A stretch of DNA of 64,000 nucleotides from JAGDMJ01 sp963809695 (GTDB taxonomy: Bacteria; Bacteroidota; Ignavibacteria; UBA10030; UBA6906), in NCBI GenBank assembly GCA_963809695.1, contig CAWEKI010000009.1, forward strand, positions 62,001 to 126,000. The letters run 5' to 3'. Shown here piece by piece: positions 42,742 through 51,644 of the stretch. Each line of letters begins with the position of its first letter. Positions within the stretch are counted from its first letter, which is position 1. Under the pieces are notes generated by a model that was not told the origin of the DNA, searched no databases, and worked only from the letters and a program-made list of their open reading frames with translations. Made by a program: the position numbers and the translations under genes.

Positions 42742-44040
42742 CTAGTGGGCTTCTGTTGCTTCGATTGCGCTATAGCTCGGCTCACGTTCCGGCGCGGAAT
42801 TCAGCCAGGCTGCCGGGGGAAGAGACGAGATGCAAGACGGTGATTTGCCTGCCATGGGAGGCTTCATGCGGACGGACACGCCCCAGGCGGCACTGCAGGA
42901 ACGAGGAGAGGTGAGTTCACCGCCACTTTTGCCGTGCTCATCTATTGTGACCTCCCACACTGCCTGAGCGATCTTCTTGTCGTCCGGGTCATGGACATAA
43001 AGGAAGGCCCGTCCTTCTGCGCGCGCGAATCCCGTCACGGTCACCCAGTGCCCGCCGCCATCGGCCAGCCAGACAAGAAGCTCTACCCCTTCGTTGTTCG
43101 AGATTCGCTGCGCGAGAAAATCCAGCGCCCGGCCGCCGCGGGAATTATCGTCTTCATTGCCTCCTCCGACGACAACGGGCAGCCCCTTTTCGTGTGCATA
43201 CGCCTTGAGGCCGTTGAACATCTGATTCCCTTTCAGCCCACGACAGGGCCTGTGGATCGTGCCCGACATGGACTTCATCAGGTCGAGTATCAAATGCGAG
43301 GTATCAAGCGAGCCGTCCGACTTCTGTGGAAGCAACTTGGCGAACTGGTGGTCATGAGAGAGCCAGAGTAGAGTATTGGCTGCTGATGTCGGTCCACATT
43401 CGTTGGACCGCTGAGCAATGTCCGGCACCGCGAACGAGCGAGCGCCGTTTCCTGTGTGCACTGGGGGGATGGTCTTCCCGGGACGGGAAGAGAAACCCTG
43501 TCGCGGGTTTTCGGTACCCTGGCCGATGGATTCCTGTGTTCCCCAATTCGAATTCGAGATCCTGATTGTACTCTTCGACCATTCGCTGAGATCCGACATC
43601 TCCTTCGGCAATTCCAGGGAGATCGGCTTTTCGGTGACGATGATGGCACAGGACTTTGTCGCAGCGAGCGGTACGCTCATGTCGCTCATGTCAAACCAGA
43701 CGCTGAAGCGCGGGTCGGACAGCACCTCATCGGTCATTGGCACGGGAACGTTTCGCACGACCCATTCCTGCTGAACCCCGTTTTCGATTTCATACGCGTG
43801 AATGGTGCCGTTGCCGTCCAGGTCGATCACCGCATTGACGTAGCCCATGGGTGTGGAATGCAGCACGCCGGTTACCGTGAAATCAAACGTTCCGTCCCGG
43901 CTGGGTTGCTCGGAGGAATTGTAGACGCGTGTGACGCCCGGACGGGAGGTGTCCGCAATAGGTTCCAGGTCCGGTGAATTCAAGGACAGGAAGCGGAAAA
44001 CAGCAAGCAGAATGGTCGCGAGTGACGTGATCCGGTGCAC
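42742..44040 (-). CDS. C39-like papain-fold peptidase, probably exported
   Basis: About 432 residues from a GTG at 44040 (GAGG upstream); an ATG at 44091 is also possible. The N-terminal VHRITSLATILLAVFRFL may be a signal or anchor. Residues about 190-360 hold a C39-like cysteine peptidase pattern: VPDIAQRSNECGPTSAANTLLWL with the catalytic Cys, GGHWVTVTGF with the His, and VHDPDD with the Asp. The last 50 residues (MKPPMAGKSPSCISSLPPAAW...) look unlike conserved protein and may reflect a frameshift. Bacteriocin-type processing is not implied; no export ABC partner is present. Confidence 0.72.
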   Translation of the reverse strand: MHRITSLATILLAVFRFLSLNSPDLEPIADTSRPGVTRVYNSSEQPSRDGTFDFTVTGVLHSTPMGYVNAVIDLDGNGTIHAYEIENGVQQEWVVRNVPVPMTDEVLSDPRFSVWFDMSDMSVPLAATKSCAIIVTEKPISLELPKEMSDLSEWSKSTIRISNSNWGTQESIGQGTENPRQGFSSRPGKTIPPVHTGNGARSFAVPDIAQRSNECGPTSAANTLLWLSHDHQFAKLLPQKSDGSLDTSHLILDLMKSMSGTIHRPCRGLKGNQMFNGLKAYAHEKGLPVVVGGGNEDDNSRGGRALDFLAQRISNNEGVELLVWLADGGGHWVTVTGFARAEGRAFLYVHDPDDKKIAQAVWEVTIDEHGKSGGELTSPRSCSAAWGVSVRMKPPMAGKSPSCISSLPPAAWLNSAPEREPSYSAIEATEAH

Positions 44041-44374
44041 CAGGGTACCTCGTTTTTCAAAGACTCGGGAATCCCTGCTTGCCCCCAACAACAGGTCCGC
44101 CCTTCATTGACTTGTGCAGATGCGATGGAACCTCAAGTGGTCCTTCAATCACTTCTGCAAAAATCAATAAGAAAACGTCACAAGAAACATGCCGATTGGA
44201 TGGATGTGGTAACATCGAGAGATGAGAAGATGTCCGTTGGCCCAGACACTCGAATATCGCAATTTGTGGAACAGGTTGTACTGAATTTTCTACAATCTAC
44301 TTACTCGGGCATAACGCCCCGGGCGGGAGCGGGGAAGGCGGCTCATGCCACTCCCCCACGGTCAGGAAGAGGAA
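44041..44374. other. Spacer between pit and the C39-like gene
   Basis: About 330 bp without a gene. Nothing beyond a short CCCGGGGCG...GCCCG stem just after the pit stop was seen. Confidence 0.4.
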
Positions 44375-45373
44375 CTAGCCGAACAGCATCCGCAGCCAAT
44401 GGACTGACACGAAGACAAAACCCGCAAGAATTGCCGAAGCAGGAATCGTCAGGATCCAGGCCCAGACAATGTTGCCTGCAATCCCCCAGCGAACCGCCGA
44501 GACGCGCCGCGTCGCGCCGACGCCCATGATCGCGCCCGCAATAGTGTGGGTTGTGCTGACCGGAATACCGGCCGCGGCCGTCCCGAAGAGGATGATTGCG
44601 CTTGAGGTTTCTGCGCAAAAACCGTGGACCGGGCGAAGGCTCGTCAGTTTCATCCCCATCGTCCGCACGACCTTCCAGCCGCCGAGGTAGGTGCCAAGTC
44701 CGATGGCACCATGGGCGGCGAAAATCACCCACGTCGGAATATAGAATGTCGGACCAAGCAGACCTGCGGTGTACAAGGTCAGGGCGATGATGCCCATGGT
44801 TTTTTGGGCATCATTGGTGCCGTGACCGAGTGAATAAGCGGCAGACGAGAGCAACTGGCCCACACGGAATCCACGGTCCACTGCGGCCGGAGTGCTCTTG
44901 CGAAACAACCAGAGCACAAGCACCATGGAGATATATCCGAAAATCATTCCCAGGAGGGGCGAGAGAACGATGAAGAGGGCAATCTTGAAAATCCCCTCCA
45001 AGATCAAGGCATTGAAACCAGCCTTGGGAATTGCTGCTCCTATGAGACCGCCAATGAGAGCGTGGGAGACGCTGATGGGAAGTCCGTAATGCGTGCAGAA
45101 ATGTGACCAGGCGATTGCACCAAGAAGCGCCGAGAGGATCAAGTAGTGATCGACTATCGAAACATCGATTACCCCCTTACCGATCGTGGTTGCCACGTGA
45201 AGGCTGAACCCGAATGCCGCGACGACATTGAAGAAGGCAGCCCAAAACACTGCTACGCGCGGAGACAGGACGCGGGTCGAGACGACAGTCGCAATGGAAT
45301 TGGCCGCGTCGTTCATTCCATTGATGAAATCAAAGAGCAGAGCGAGGAGGATGATCGTGAGAACGAGAACCAT
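44375..45373 (-). CDS. pit: PiT-family inorganic phosphate transporter
   Basis: 332 residues, about ten membrane helices. The two inverted PiT signatures are present: FDFINGMNDAANSIATVVSTRVLSPRVAVFWAAFFN at the N-terminus and YSLGHGTNDAQKTMGIIAL in the second half, with GLPISVSHALIGG and GIPVSTTHTIAGAIMGVG. It imports phosphate (metal-phosphate) coupled to protons or Na+. No PhoU-like gene is adjacent. Four TGTTAM repeats at 11-bp spacing lie about 115 bp upstream, pointing to control by a PhoB/PhoP-type regulator. That is unusual for Pit in E. coli-like systems, where it is largely constitutive. Confidence 0.95.
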   Translation of the reverse strand: MVLVLTIILLALLFDFINGMNDAANSIATVVSTRVLSPRVAVFWAAFFNVVAAFGFSLHVATTIGKGVIDVSIVDHYLILSALLGAIAWSHFCTHYGLPISVSHALIGGLIGAAIPKAGFNALILEGIFKIALFIVLSPLLGMIFGYISMVLVLWLFRKSTPAAVDRGFRVGQLLSSAAYSLGHGTNDAQKTMGIIALTLYTAGLLGPTFYIPTWVIFAAHGAIGLGTYLGGWKVVRTMGMKLTSLRPVHGFCAETSSAIILFGTAAAGIPVSTTHTIAGAIMGVGATRRVSAVRWGIAGNIVWAWILTIPASAILAGFVFVSVHWLRMLFG

Positions 45374-45443
45374 GGCCGACTCAGAAGTGTGCGAAGAATG
45401 AGGGGTGACAATGTGGCCGACGTGCCGATTCGCGAGTGCAAGG

Positions 45444-45466
45444 GGTGGTTAATGCCGCGAACCACC
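45444..45466 (-). promoter_or_regulatory. Inverted repeat GGTGGTT-N9-AACCACC in the pit leader
   Basis: 7-bp perfect arms between the Pho-box-like array and the pit start. It would lie in the 5' leader if transcription begins after a TTATCT box (minus strand, 45474-45479). Confidence 0.35.
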
Positions 45467-45487
45467 GCGGCAAAGATAAGTTTCTTC

Positions 45488-45526
45488 TGTTACGAGAATG
45501 TTACCGGAGTGTTAACTTTGTGTTAA
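45488..45526. promoter_or_regulatory. pit: Pho-box-like array: four TGTTAM at exactly 11-bp period
   Basis: TGTTAC at 45488 and 45499, TGTTAA at 45510 and 45521, each with a 5-base spacer. Read on the pit strand this is TTAACA/GTAACA repeated four times, the form described for B. subtilis PhoP sites. A TTATCT -10-like box follows on the pit strand. Confidence 0.7.
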
Positions 45527-45663
45527 GTCGGCGCTCCACTGCTATCCTGATCTTTGACCTTCATCTCGTCTTCAGGTGGGGTCACCCATGGCTTGAAGAT
45601 TCGGGTTGTTCCTCACAATTATCAGGAATTTACACATCCGTTGTGCAAAATCCCCGCAACCTC

Positions 45664-45692
45664 TTTCAATCCTACATCGTAAAGACTATATT
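45664..45692 (+). promoter_or_regulatory. Putative tldD promoter
   Basis: TTTCAA (45664-45669) and TATATT (45687-45692) are spaced 17 bp apart, 54 bp before the ATG at 45747. Confidence 0.4.
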
Positions 45693-45746
45693 AGACACAC
45701 CTTCCCATAATCCATTGAAATCATCATGCACACCATGGAGGATTCG

Positions 45747-47279
45747 ATGGAACACCTCACACGGCGGAACTTCATAAAGACAACGGCTGTGGCAACCGCT
45801 GGCATTTTTACCGCACCGCTTCTCAAAGCAGAATGGCTGGGGCTCGCGCGTGCGGACTTGCCGGAATATTTCCAGAATGAGTTCGGTGTCACTGACGAAC
45901 TGTGCCAGAGGGTGCTTGCAAAGGCGCTCTCGAAAGGCGGAGATTTTGCGGATCTCTACTTTGAACATACCATCAGCAACTGGGTGGGATTGGAAGACGG
46001 AAAAGTGAACCGCGCCTCCTGCGATATTGCACTCGGCGTCGGCATACGTACCGTGAAAGGAGATCAGGTCGGGTATGGATACACCCAGGAACTGACAGCA
46101 GACTCCATGCTCGCTGCCGCGGCGACGGCGGCAACCATTGCACATGCCGGTCCTACGATACCTGCGAGCCAGTACATTACACCGGTTCATGGCAGTTATT
46201 ACCCACTCGAGAAAGTGATCACACGGGTTCCGCTCGAATCGAAAGTGCCACTCGTGCAGGCGGTGAATGACAAATGTTTCGGACTCTCACCGCTGATCAT
46301 CAAAGTGAATTCGACGTTCCACGACCAGCAGAAACGCATTCTCATTGTCACGAGTGACGGAGTGAAAGTCGAAGATCTCCAGCCGCGGACATACCTGACG
46401 GCATCCGTAACGGCCGAGAAGAACGGAAAGCGCGAACGGGCCGGATGGAATTTCGGCGGACGGAGGGATTTTGCCTATTTCACCCCAGCTCTTGTGGACG
46501 AAGTGGCCAAGATTGCCGTGGATCGCGTGACTGTGATGTTTGATGCGATAAAGCCACCGGCAGGCGAGATGCCGGTGGTGCTGGGGCCCGGCGTGACGGG
46601 AATTCTGCTGCACGAAGCGATCGGCCACGGGATGGAGGCCGATTTCAATCGGAAGAAGACCTCAACGTATAGTACAATGCTTGGGAAAAAAGTGGCCGAA
46701 CCTGAAGTGACCATCATCGACGATGCCACCAACCCCAACCTCCTTGGCTCAATCAATGTTGATGACGAAGGCACGCCAGGGAAGAAAACCGTGTTGGTCG
46801 ACAAGGGCATTCTCTCCAGTTATATGCACGACAAAATTTCCGCCCGCTTCTACAATGTCGAACCAACAGGTAACGGGCGGCGAGAAAGCTACCAGCACTA
46901 CATCCAGCCCCGCATGCGCAACACCTATATGCTTCCCGGGCCCGCGACTCCAGATGAAGTGATTGGTAGCGTTAGCAGAGGAATCTATATCCAGGATGTC
47001 AGCAATGGCCAGGTGAAGATAGGGGAAGGCGACTTCGCCTTCTACGTTTCACAGGGCAGAATGATCGAGGGAGGGAAGCTCACCACTCCGATCAAGGATG
47101 TGAACATCATGGGTAACGGTCCGAAGATGCTCAGTACCGTCACCATGGTTGCGAATGATCTTCAACTGTTCAAGGGTGGTACCGGCGCCTGCGGCAAAGG
47201 CGGGCAGGCTGTGCCGGTCGGGTTCGGACTTCCGACCATTCTCGTGAAGTCGTTGACCGTCGGCGGTGTGAAAGCATAA
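45747..47279 (+). CDS. tldD: TldD-family metalloprotease with Tat signal
   Basis: 510 residues from the ATG at 45747, which has GGAGG five bases upstream; ATGs at 45726 and 45735 are less well placed. A twin-arginine signal begins the protein (LTRRNFIKTTAVATAGIFTAPLL), so it is probably exported folded, unlike cytoplasmic E. coli TldD. TldD hallmarks: GDFADLYFE, the zinc motif HEAIGHGMEAD, and GGxxTTPIKDVNIMGNGPKML near the end. TldD/TldE form a heterodimer that degrades unfolded peptides or matures RiPPs. The TldE gene follows after 16 bp. No precursor peptide gene was noticed. Confidence 0.92.
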   Translation: MEHLTRRNFIKTTAVATAGIFTAPLLKAEWLGLARADLPEYFQNEFGVTDELCQRVLAKALSKGGDFADLYFEHTISNWVGLEDGKVNRASCDIALGVGIRTVKGDQVGYGYTQELTADSMLAAAATAATIAHAGPTIPASQYITPVHGSYYPLEKVITRVPLESKVPLVQAVNDKCFGLSPLIIKVNSTFHDQQKRILIVTSDGVKVEDLQPRTYLTASVTAEKNGKRERAGWNFGGRRDFAYFTPALVDEVAKIAVDRVTVMFDAIKPPAGEMPVVLGPGVTGILLHEAIGHGMEADFNRKKTSTYSTMLGKKVAEPEVTIIDDATNPNLLGSINVDDEGTPGKKTVLVDKGILSSYMHDKISARFYNVEPTGNGRRESYQHYIQPRMRNTYMLPGPATPDEVIGSVSRGIYIQDVSNGQVKIGEGDFAFYVSQGRMIEGGKLTTPIKDVNIMGNGPKMLSTVTMVANDLQLFKGGTGACGKGGQAVPVGFGLPTILVKSLTVGGVKA

Positions 47280-47295
47280 AGGAAGGAGAACAATA

Positions 47296-48618
47296 ATGAA
47301 CACTCAAATGCTCGAACTCGCGACATGGTCAATCGCAACGGCAAAAGCTGCGGGCGCCGACGCATGTCGTGTAGGCATCAATAGTAACCGATCGGTGGAA
47401 ATCGGTTACCGTGAACGAAAACCGGAAACGATCAAAGAGGCGACCACCAAGGGTCTTAATATCGAGATATTCGTGAAGGGACGGTACTCTGTGCAAAGCA
47501 CATCCGACCTGAGGAAAGACGCATTGACGGCCTTCATCACGCAGGCCATTGCTTCAACAAAGCTTCTTGCTGAAGATTCTTTCCGCACCCTACCCGACGC
47601 CAAATACTATGAAGGGCAATCGAAGACTGACCTCAAGACCGTCGATCCTCAGTATGGAGCGTTCTCTCCCGAAGAGAGGCATCAGATCGTGAAGGCATTG
47701 GAGGATGCATGTCTGGCAATGGGCGGATCGAAGGTCATATCCGCGACAGCAAGTTTTGAGGACGGCCGCAGCGAATCGCTTCTGGTGGCGAGTAACGGAT
47801 TTCAAGGGTTCAACGAATCAACGTACTATGCTCAGTTTGCAGAAATGACCGCGCAGGACCAGGGGGACAGAAAACCGAACGGGTACTATTATGCGGTTGG
47901 GATCACACGCAAGGAGCTACCAAGCGCCGAAAAGACCGGCTCGATGGCTGCCCAACGGACGCTCGATCTGTTCGGTGCAAAGAAGATCAAAACGGAGACT
48001 CTTCCGATCATCATCGAGAATCAGAATGTCGGTCGGATCCTCGGCGGGCTTCTTGCGGCAATGTACGGCCGTAATATTCAACAGAAACAGTCGTTCCTTG
48101 CGGACAAGAAGGGATCCAAGATTGCCAGCGATAAACTGACCCTGATCGACGATCCGTTAATTGTTGCCGGACTCGGGAGCCGGCTCTACGATGGCGATGG
48201 GATGGCTTCGAAAAAGCGAACCATGATCGATGCGGGTGTGCTCAAGGATTTCTTCGTGGATTGGTACTACAGTCGGAAGCTCGGCTGGGAACCCACAACG
48301 GGAGGTCCCTCCAACCTGATCATTCCTCCCGGCAAACGGTCGGTGAAGGAGATCATGAAAGACCTTAAAAGAGGCATCCTGATCACCGGATTCATCGGTG
48401 GAAACTCGAATTCAACGACCGGCGATTCCTCGATTGGGATATTTGGTACACTCTTTGAAAACGGAGAGCTCGTGCAGCCGGTCGCAGAAATGAACATTGC
48501 CGGGAATCATCTGGAGTTCTGGCATAAGCTTGCAGAAGTTGCGGGTGACCCGTGGCCGTATTCATCGTTCCGGATGCCGAGTCTTGTTTTTACTGATGTC
48601 GTTGTGTCTGGTGTATAG
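47296..48618 (+). CDS. tldE: TldE/PmbA-family protein (non-catalytic partner of TldD)
   Basis: 440 residues with no signal peptide, in contrast to its TldD partner. TldE/PmbA pattern: CRVGINSNRSVEIGYRERKPETIKEATTKGLNIEIFVKGRYSVQSTSDL at the N-terminus, and SNLIIPPGKRSVKEIMKDLKRGILITGFIGGNSNSTTGDSSIGIFGTLFENGELVQPVAEMNIAGN at the C-terminus. The HExxxH zinc site is absent, as expected for TldE. An AAGGAGAA ribosome-binding site precedes the ATG. The IS1182-type element is inserted 10 bp after its stop. Confidence 0.9.
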   Translation: MNTQMLELATWSIATAKAAGADACRVGINSNRSVEIGYRERKPETIKEATTKGLNIEIFVKGRYSVQSTSDLRKDALTAFITQAIASTKLLAEDSFRTLPDAKYYEGQSKTDLKTVDPQYGAFSPEERHQIVKALEDACLAMGGSKVISATASFEDGRSESLLVASNGFQGFNESTYYAQFAEMTAQDQGDRKPNGYYYAVGITRKELPSAEKTGSMAAQRTLDLFGAKKIKTETLPIIIENQNVGRILGGLLAAMYGRNIQQKQSFLADKKGSKIASDKLTLIDDPLIVAGLGSRLYDGDGMASKKRTMIDAGVLKDFFVDWYYSRKLGWEPTTGGPSNLIIPPGKRSVKEIMKDLKRGILITGFIGGNSNSTTGDSSIGIFGTLFENGELVQPVAEMNIAGNHLEFWHKLAEVAGDPWPYSSFRMPSLVFTDVVVSGV

Positions 48619-48628
48619 ATAATTCGAA

Positions 48629-50430
48629 GGGGCTGTCCCAGAAGTCATGAGGCAGCCCCTCATTATTTATGGGCAGTGTGATTCGGGAGTGTGTTTGCGT
48701 GCTGAGGGAGATGAATCTTGCTGGTGCCGTCAGTTTGGCCTGGCGGTCCGTCGGGAGTCGTTGTGAAGGTTGGCGAGATTGTGGGCGAGACTTACTAACC
48801 CGTATTCGATGTGTACCTTGTCACGGGAGCGGAGGAAGAACCTCCGGAAGCCCCTGTTATGCTTGATCTGAGCGAAGACGGTTTCGACATCGGTGTAACG
48901 TTGTCGGCGGAGGGATTGCCCCTGGTCAGAGTCCAGCCGCTCCCGTGCCCGGGCTTGTAGAGCTGCAAGACGATGACTGACCCTGATACGTCGGTTGTAC
49001 TGGCTCTTGTGGCACTGTTCCCGCAAGGCGCATCCGTCGCAGTTCTCAGCCTCATAGAGGCGCCGGCGTGATCGATACCCATTCTCAGATACTGACGACT
49101 CTTCACCGACAAAGGTCAGGTGCACTCCGGCCGGACAGGTGTAGCGATCGTGTGCAGCGTCGTACGGGAGGTTCTCGAGGCGGAAGATCTGTTTGCCGAA
49201 GGATCGTTTCTTCTGCAGTTCGTACTGATTGTATTTGACGTACGCTTCGATCCCTTCCCCTTCCAGGTACTCGTCGTTTGCCTCGCTGCCGTAGCCGGCG
49301 TCGGCAATCACGCGATCCGGCATCCTGCCAAGTCGTTCCTTCAACGCTCTCATGTGCTCCGGCAGGGTGGCCGTGTCGGTCGGGCGGTGGTGGATACTGT
49401 AGTGGAGGATGTACCGCCGCTCGGTTCCCATCTGTACATTGTAGCCGGCCTTCAACTGCCCGTTGCGCATATGGTCTTCCTTCATGCGCATGAACGTCGC
49501 GTCAGTGTCGGTCTTGGAGAAGCTGTTCCGCGTGCCGAAGAGGGCTTCCTGCTTCTGGTACCGCTCCAGGCGCTTCAGGCAGTCCTCTTCCAGCGTCTTT
49601 TTGGCTTTGGCCAGGGTCCGGGCCTTCCGGGTTTTAGGCTTGAGCGGCGCCTTCTCGTTGAGCTTCTTCAGCCGCTCGTTCAGCTCCTGGACCTTCCGAC
49701 GGATCAGCTCCGGCGTCACCTCGCTCTCCTCTCCCATCTCCGCCAGATCCTTATCCCCGTAGGCCTCGTTCTCTTCCTTCTCCACCTCGTCAATGTGGCG
49801 CAGTAAGTCCTTCACCTTCTTCCGAACGCCCGCCTTGTTCTTCTGGACCGCCTTCTTCCACACAAAACTGTACTTGTTGGCGTTCGCTTCGATCTTCGTC
49901 CCGTCCAGGAAGTAGTCCTGGAGCCTCACCAACTTCGCTTCCGTGAGGATCTCGATCAGGGATGTGAACACCTCGTTCAACGCCCCCTTCAGCCGCGACG
50001 ACCGAAAGCGGTTGATCGTCCGGAAGTCCGGCTCGTTCCCTCCACTGAGCCACCGACAGTGGATGTTCTCCCTGAGCGCCTTGGCGATCTGCCGCGAGGA
50101 GTACAACCGTTGCGTATACGCGTAGGCGATCACTTTCAAGAGCATCTCCGGATGATAACTGCTGGCTCCCCCTCCCGGATAGGCCCGGATGATACTGGCC
50201 AGATCCATCTGTGCGATCGTCCGGTTGATCGTACGCACCAGATGGGTCTCAGGAATCAGCTCTTCCAAACTCTGAGGTAATAAGGTGGGGTGATGCTGAA
50301 GGTACTTCTTGAAGGCTACTCTTCTTGCCATTGTGCGCTCACTTCCGTTATTGGCGCACAATATAATACCGTGTCACGCTCTTTCAAAGAAAAAAATGGG
50401 CTGCCCCTTGAAAACTTTTGGGACAGCCCC
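48629..50430. mobile_element. IS1182-family insertion sequence, about 1.8 kb
   Basis: Both ends begin GGGGCTGTCCCA(G/A)AAGT: left from 48629, right from 50430 on the minus strand, giving imperfect inverted repeats of about 17 bp. Each end also carries an inward GGCAGCCCC or GGGCAGCCC block that can pair with its own terminus, forming a hairpin. CGAA just outside both ends extends the match by four bases, so the true ends could be 48625/50434. No clear target duplication. One transposase gene lies on the minus strand. Confidence 0.85.
48730..50331 (-). CDS. IS1182-family DDE transposase
   Basis: 533 residues from the ATG at 50331. The N-terminal domain reads LEELIPETHLVRTINRTIAQMDLASIIRAYPGGGASSYHPEMLLKVIAYAYTQRLYSSRQIAKALRENIHCRWLSGG, typical of IS1182 transposases. 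Catalytic residues: Asp in YFLDGTKIEANANK, Asp in VIADAGYGSEANDEYL, Glu in VETVFAQIKHNRGFRRFFLRS. A charged coiled-coil insertion (EVEKEENEAYGDKDLAEMGEE...) and a Cys cluster (CDGCALREQCHKS) are also family features. Length and motifs look intact, so the element may be active. Confidence 0.95.
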   Translation of the reverse strand: MARRVAFKKYLQHHPTLLPQSLEELIPETHLVRTINRTIAQMDLASIIRAYPGGGASSYHPEMLLKVIAYAYTQRLYSSRQIAKALRENIHCRWLSGGNEPDFRTINRFRSSRLKGALNEVFTSLIEILTEAKLVRLQDYFLDGTKIEANANKYSFVWKKAVQKNKAGVRKKVKDLLRHIDEVEKEENEAYGDKDLAEMGEESEVTPELIRRKVQELNERLKKLNEKAPLKPKTRKARTLAKAKKTLEEDCLKRLERYQKQEALFGTRNSFSKTDTDATFMRMKEDHMRNGQLKAGYNVQMGTERRYILHYSIHHRPTDTATLPEHMRALKERLGRMPDRVIADAGYGSEANDEYLEGEGIEAYVKYNQYELQKKRSFGKQIFRLENLPYDAAHDRYTCPAGVHLTFVGEESSVSENGYRSRRRLYEAENCDGCALREQCHKSQYNRRIRVSHRLAALQARARERLDSDQGQSLRRQRYTDVETVFAQIKHNRGFRRFFLRSRDKVHIEYGLVSLAHNLANLHNDSRRTARPN

Positions 50431-50495
50431 TTCGCGCGACAGGGCTCTGCGTGAACATGAGAACGGCACGTTGCTCGGCTCCGGATATCAGGACC

Positions 50496-50615
50496 TTACT
50501 TCGTCTCCATGTCTGCGGTTCCCCCGCCCATCGATTTCAACTCCCCAACCATCACGTCCCCGTTCTTGAACACCAGAGAATCAGTCTGTCCGAGTAACGG
50601 CCCCGTACATGTCAC
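50496..50615 (-). pseudogene. Remnant of a DUF481-like outer-membrane protein gene
   Basis: The minus strand encodes a hydrophobic signal-like stretch (IVTCTGPLLGQ) then TDSLVFKNGDVMVGELKSM before a stop. That is the opening of DUF481-type proteins (..TDTLVFKNGDxxxGEIKSLDRG..), which normally run for 200 or more residues. Here it ends about 12 residues later and an in-frame stop lies just upstream. The IS end is only 65 bp away. The rest of the 50431-50816 spacer shows no gene. Confidence 0.4.
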
Positions 50616-50816
50616 GATGAGCGAGAATCAGGCGAGGAGTAAGGTGCGGGCGCTGGGCAGGGTTTCCAGTGCCGCCACTGGTGGCCCTTTCTACATTTGG
50701 GGTGTGCTCTGGGTGGTCGGGTTCCTCCATGGCAATCAGGCTGGGGCCGATGCCGGTGAGAATTATCTCAACCATCAAAATCACGGCAGCCAATCCGAAC
50801 GAACTCGAACATATGG

Positions 50817-51644
50817 TCAGTTCTTCAAACCTTCCTTCGCCTGCCGGAGATCTTCCAGAATCTCCCCCGCGTGCTGGTAGCGCCTGGCGGGGTCTTTTTC
50901 AAGCGCGCGGTGGACGATACGGGCAATATCGGCGGAGATATCCGTTCGGAGCGTGCTAATTGGAGTGGGGTCGACGTTAATGATGAGGTATAACAGCGCA
51001 GATTCCTGCTCCGCTTCGAACGGAAGCCTTCCGGTCAACAGTTCGTAGAGAACAATACCCACCGAGAAGATGTCGCTGCGCGGATCGAGGTGGTCCCCTC
51101 GGGCCTGTTCCGGCGACATGTACGCGGTCGTTCCTGCAATGCCGAGTTGGTCGGCCAGTCCCTCCGAGTTGATGAACCTGGCGGCAAGCCCGCAGTCAAC
51201 GATCTTCACCTCCTCGGCTTTGCTGAAGAGAATGTTCTCCGTTTTGATGTCGCGATGGAGCATATTCTTGCGGTGGACCGCATTCACACCTTCGCAGAGC
51301 TGGAGGGCAACGTCAATCCACGTCCGGAGGGGCAGCGGTCCATGCTCGTGGATGAACCTGCGAAGCGTGTGCCCGTCAACGTACTCCATGACGAGGAACG
51401 GCTGCCCCTCATGCTCGTCCACTTCGTACAACACTGCAACGTTCGGGTGCAGCAGGCTAGCTGCCATTCGAGCTTCGTTCAGCAGGCGGGAGCGAATCCC
51501 CTCGTCGCGAGTGAAAATGCTGGGGGGAAATTTCAGCGCGACAATGCGGTGGAGGACAAGGTCTTCTGCCTTGTAGACAACTCCCATTCCACCTTCGCCG
51601 AGCTTCTGCAGAATCTTGTAGTGCGATATTGTCTGGCCGATCAT
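50817..51644 (-). CDS. Ser/Thr protein kinase, catalytic domain only, with DCG instead of DFG
   Basis: 275 residues: a Hanks-type kinase domain and nothing else. Gly-loop LGEGGMGVVYKAED, Lys in RIVALKF, Glu in LLNEARMAASL, catalytic loop HRDIKTEN, and then IVDCGLA, where the Mg-binding DFG is DCG. The Asp is kept, so activity is possible. Activation segment AGTTAYMSPEQARG. It overlaps the end of the upstream kinase gene by four bases and begins MIGQTISHYKILQKLG like its two neighbours. It is the third gene of a kinase operon. Confidence 0.9.
   Translation of the reverse strand: MIGQTISHYKILQKLGEGGMGVVYKAEDLVLHRIVALKFPPSIFTRDEGIRSRLLNEARMAASLLHPNVAVLYEVDEHEGQPFLVMEYVDGHTLRRFIHEHGPLPLRTWIDVALQLCEGVNAVHRKNMLHRDIKTENILFSKAEEVKIVDCGLAARFINSEGLADQLGIAGTTAYMSPEQARGDHLDPRSDIFSVGIVLYELLTGRLPFEAEQESALLYLIINVDPTPISTLRTDISADIARIVHRALEKDPARRYQHAGEILEDLRQAKEGLKN

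Noticed and set aside
48621..50436. Target-site duplication of the IS1182 element
   Set aside because: The flanks read AATTCGAA and TTCGCGCG. They extend the inverted repeat by CGAA/TTCG but do not give a direct duplication.
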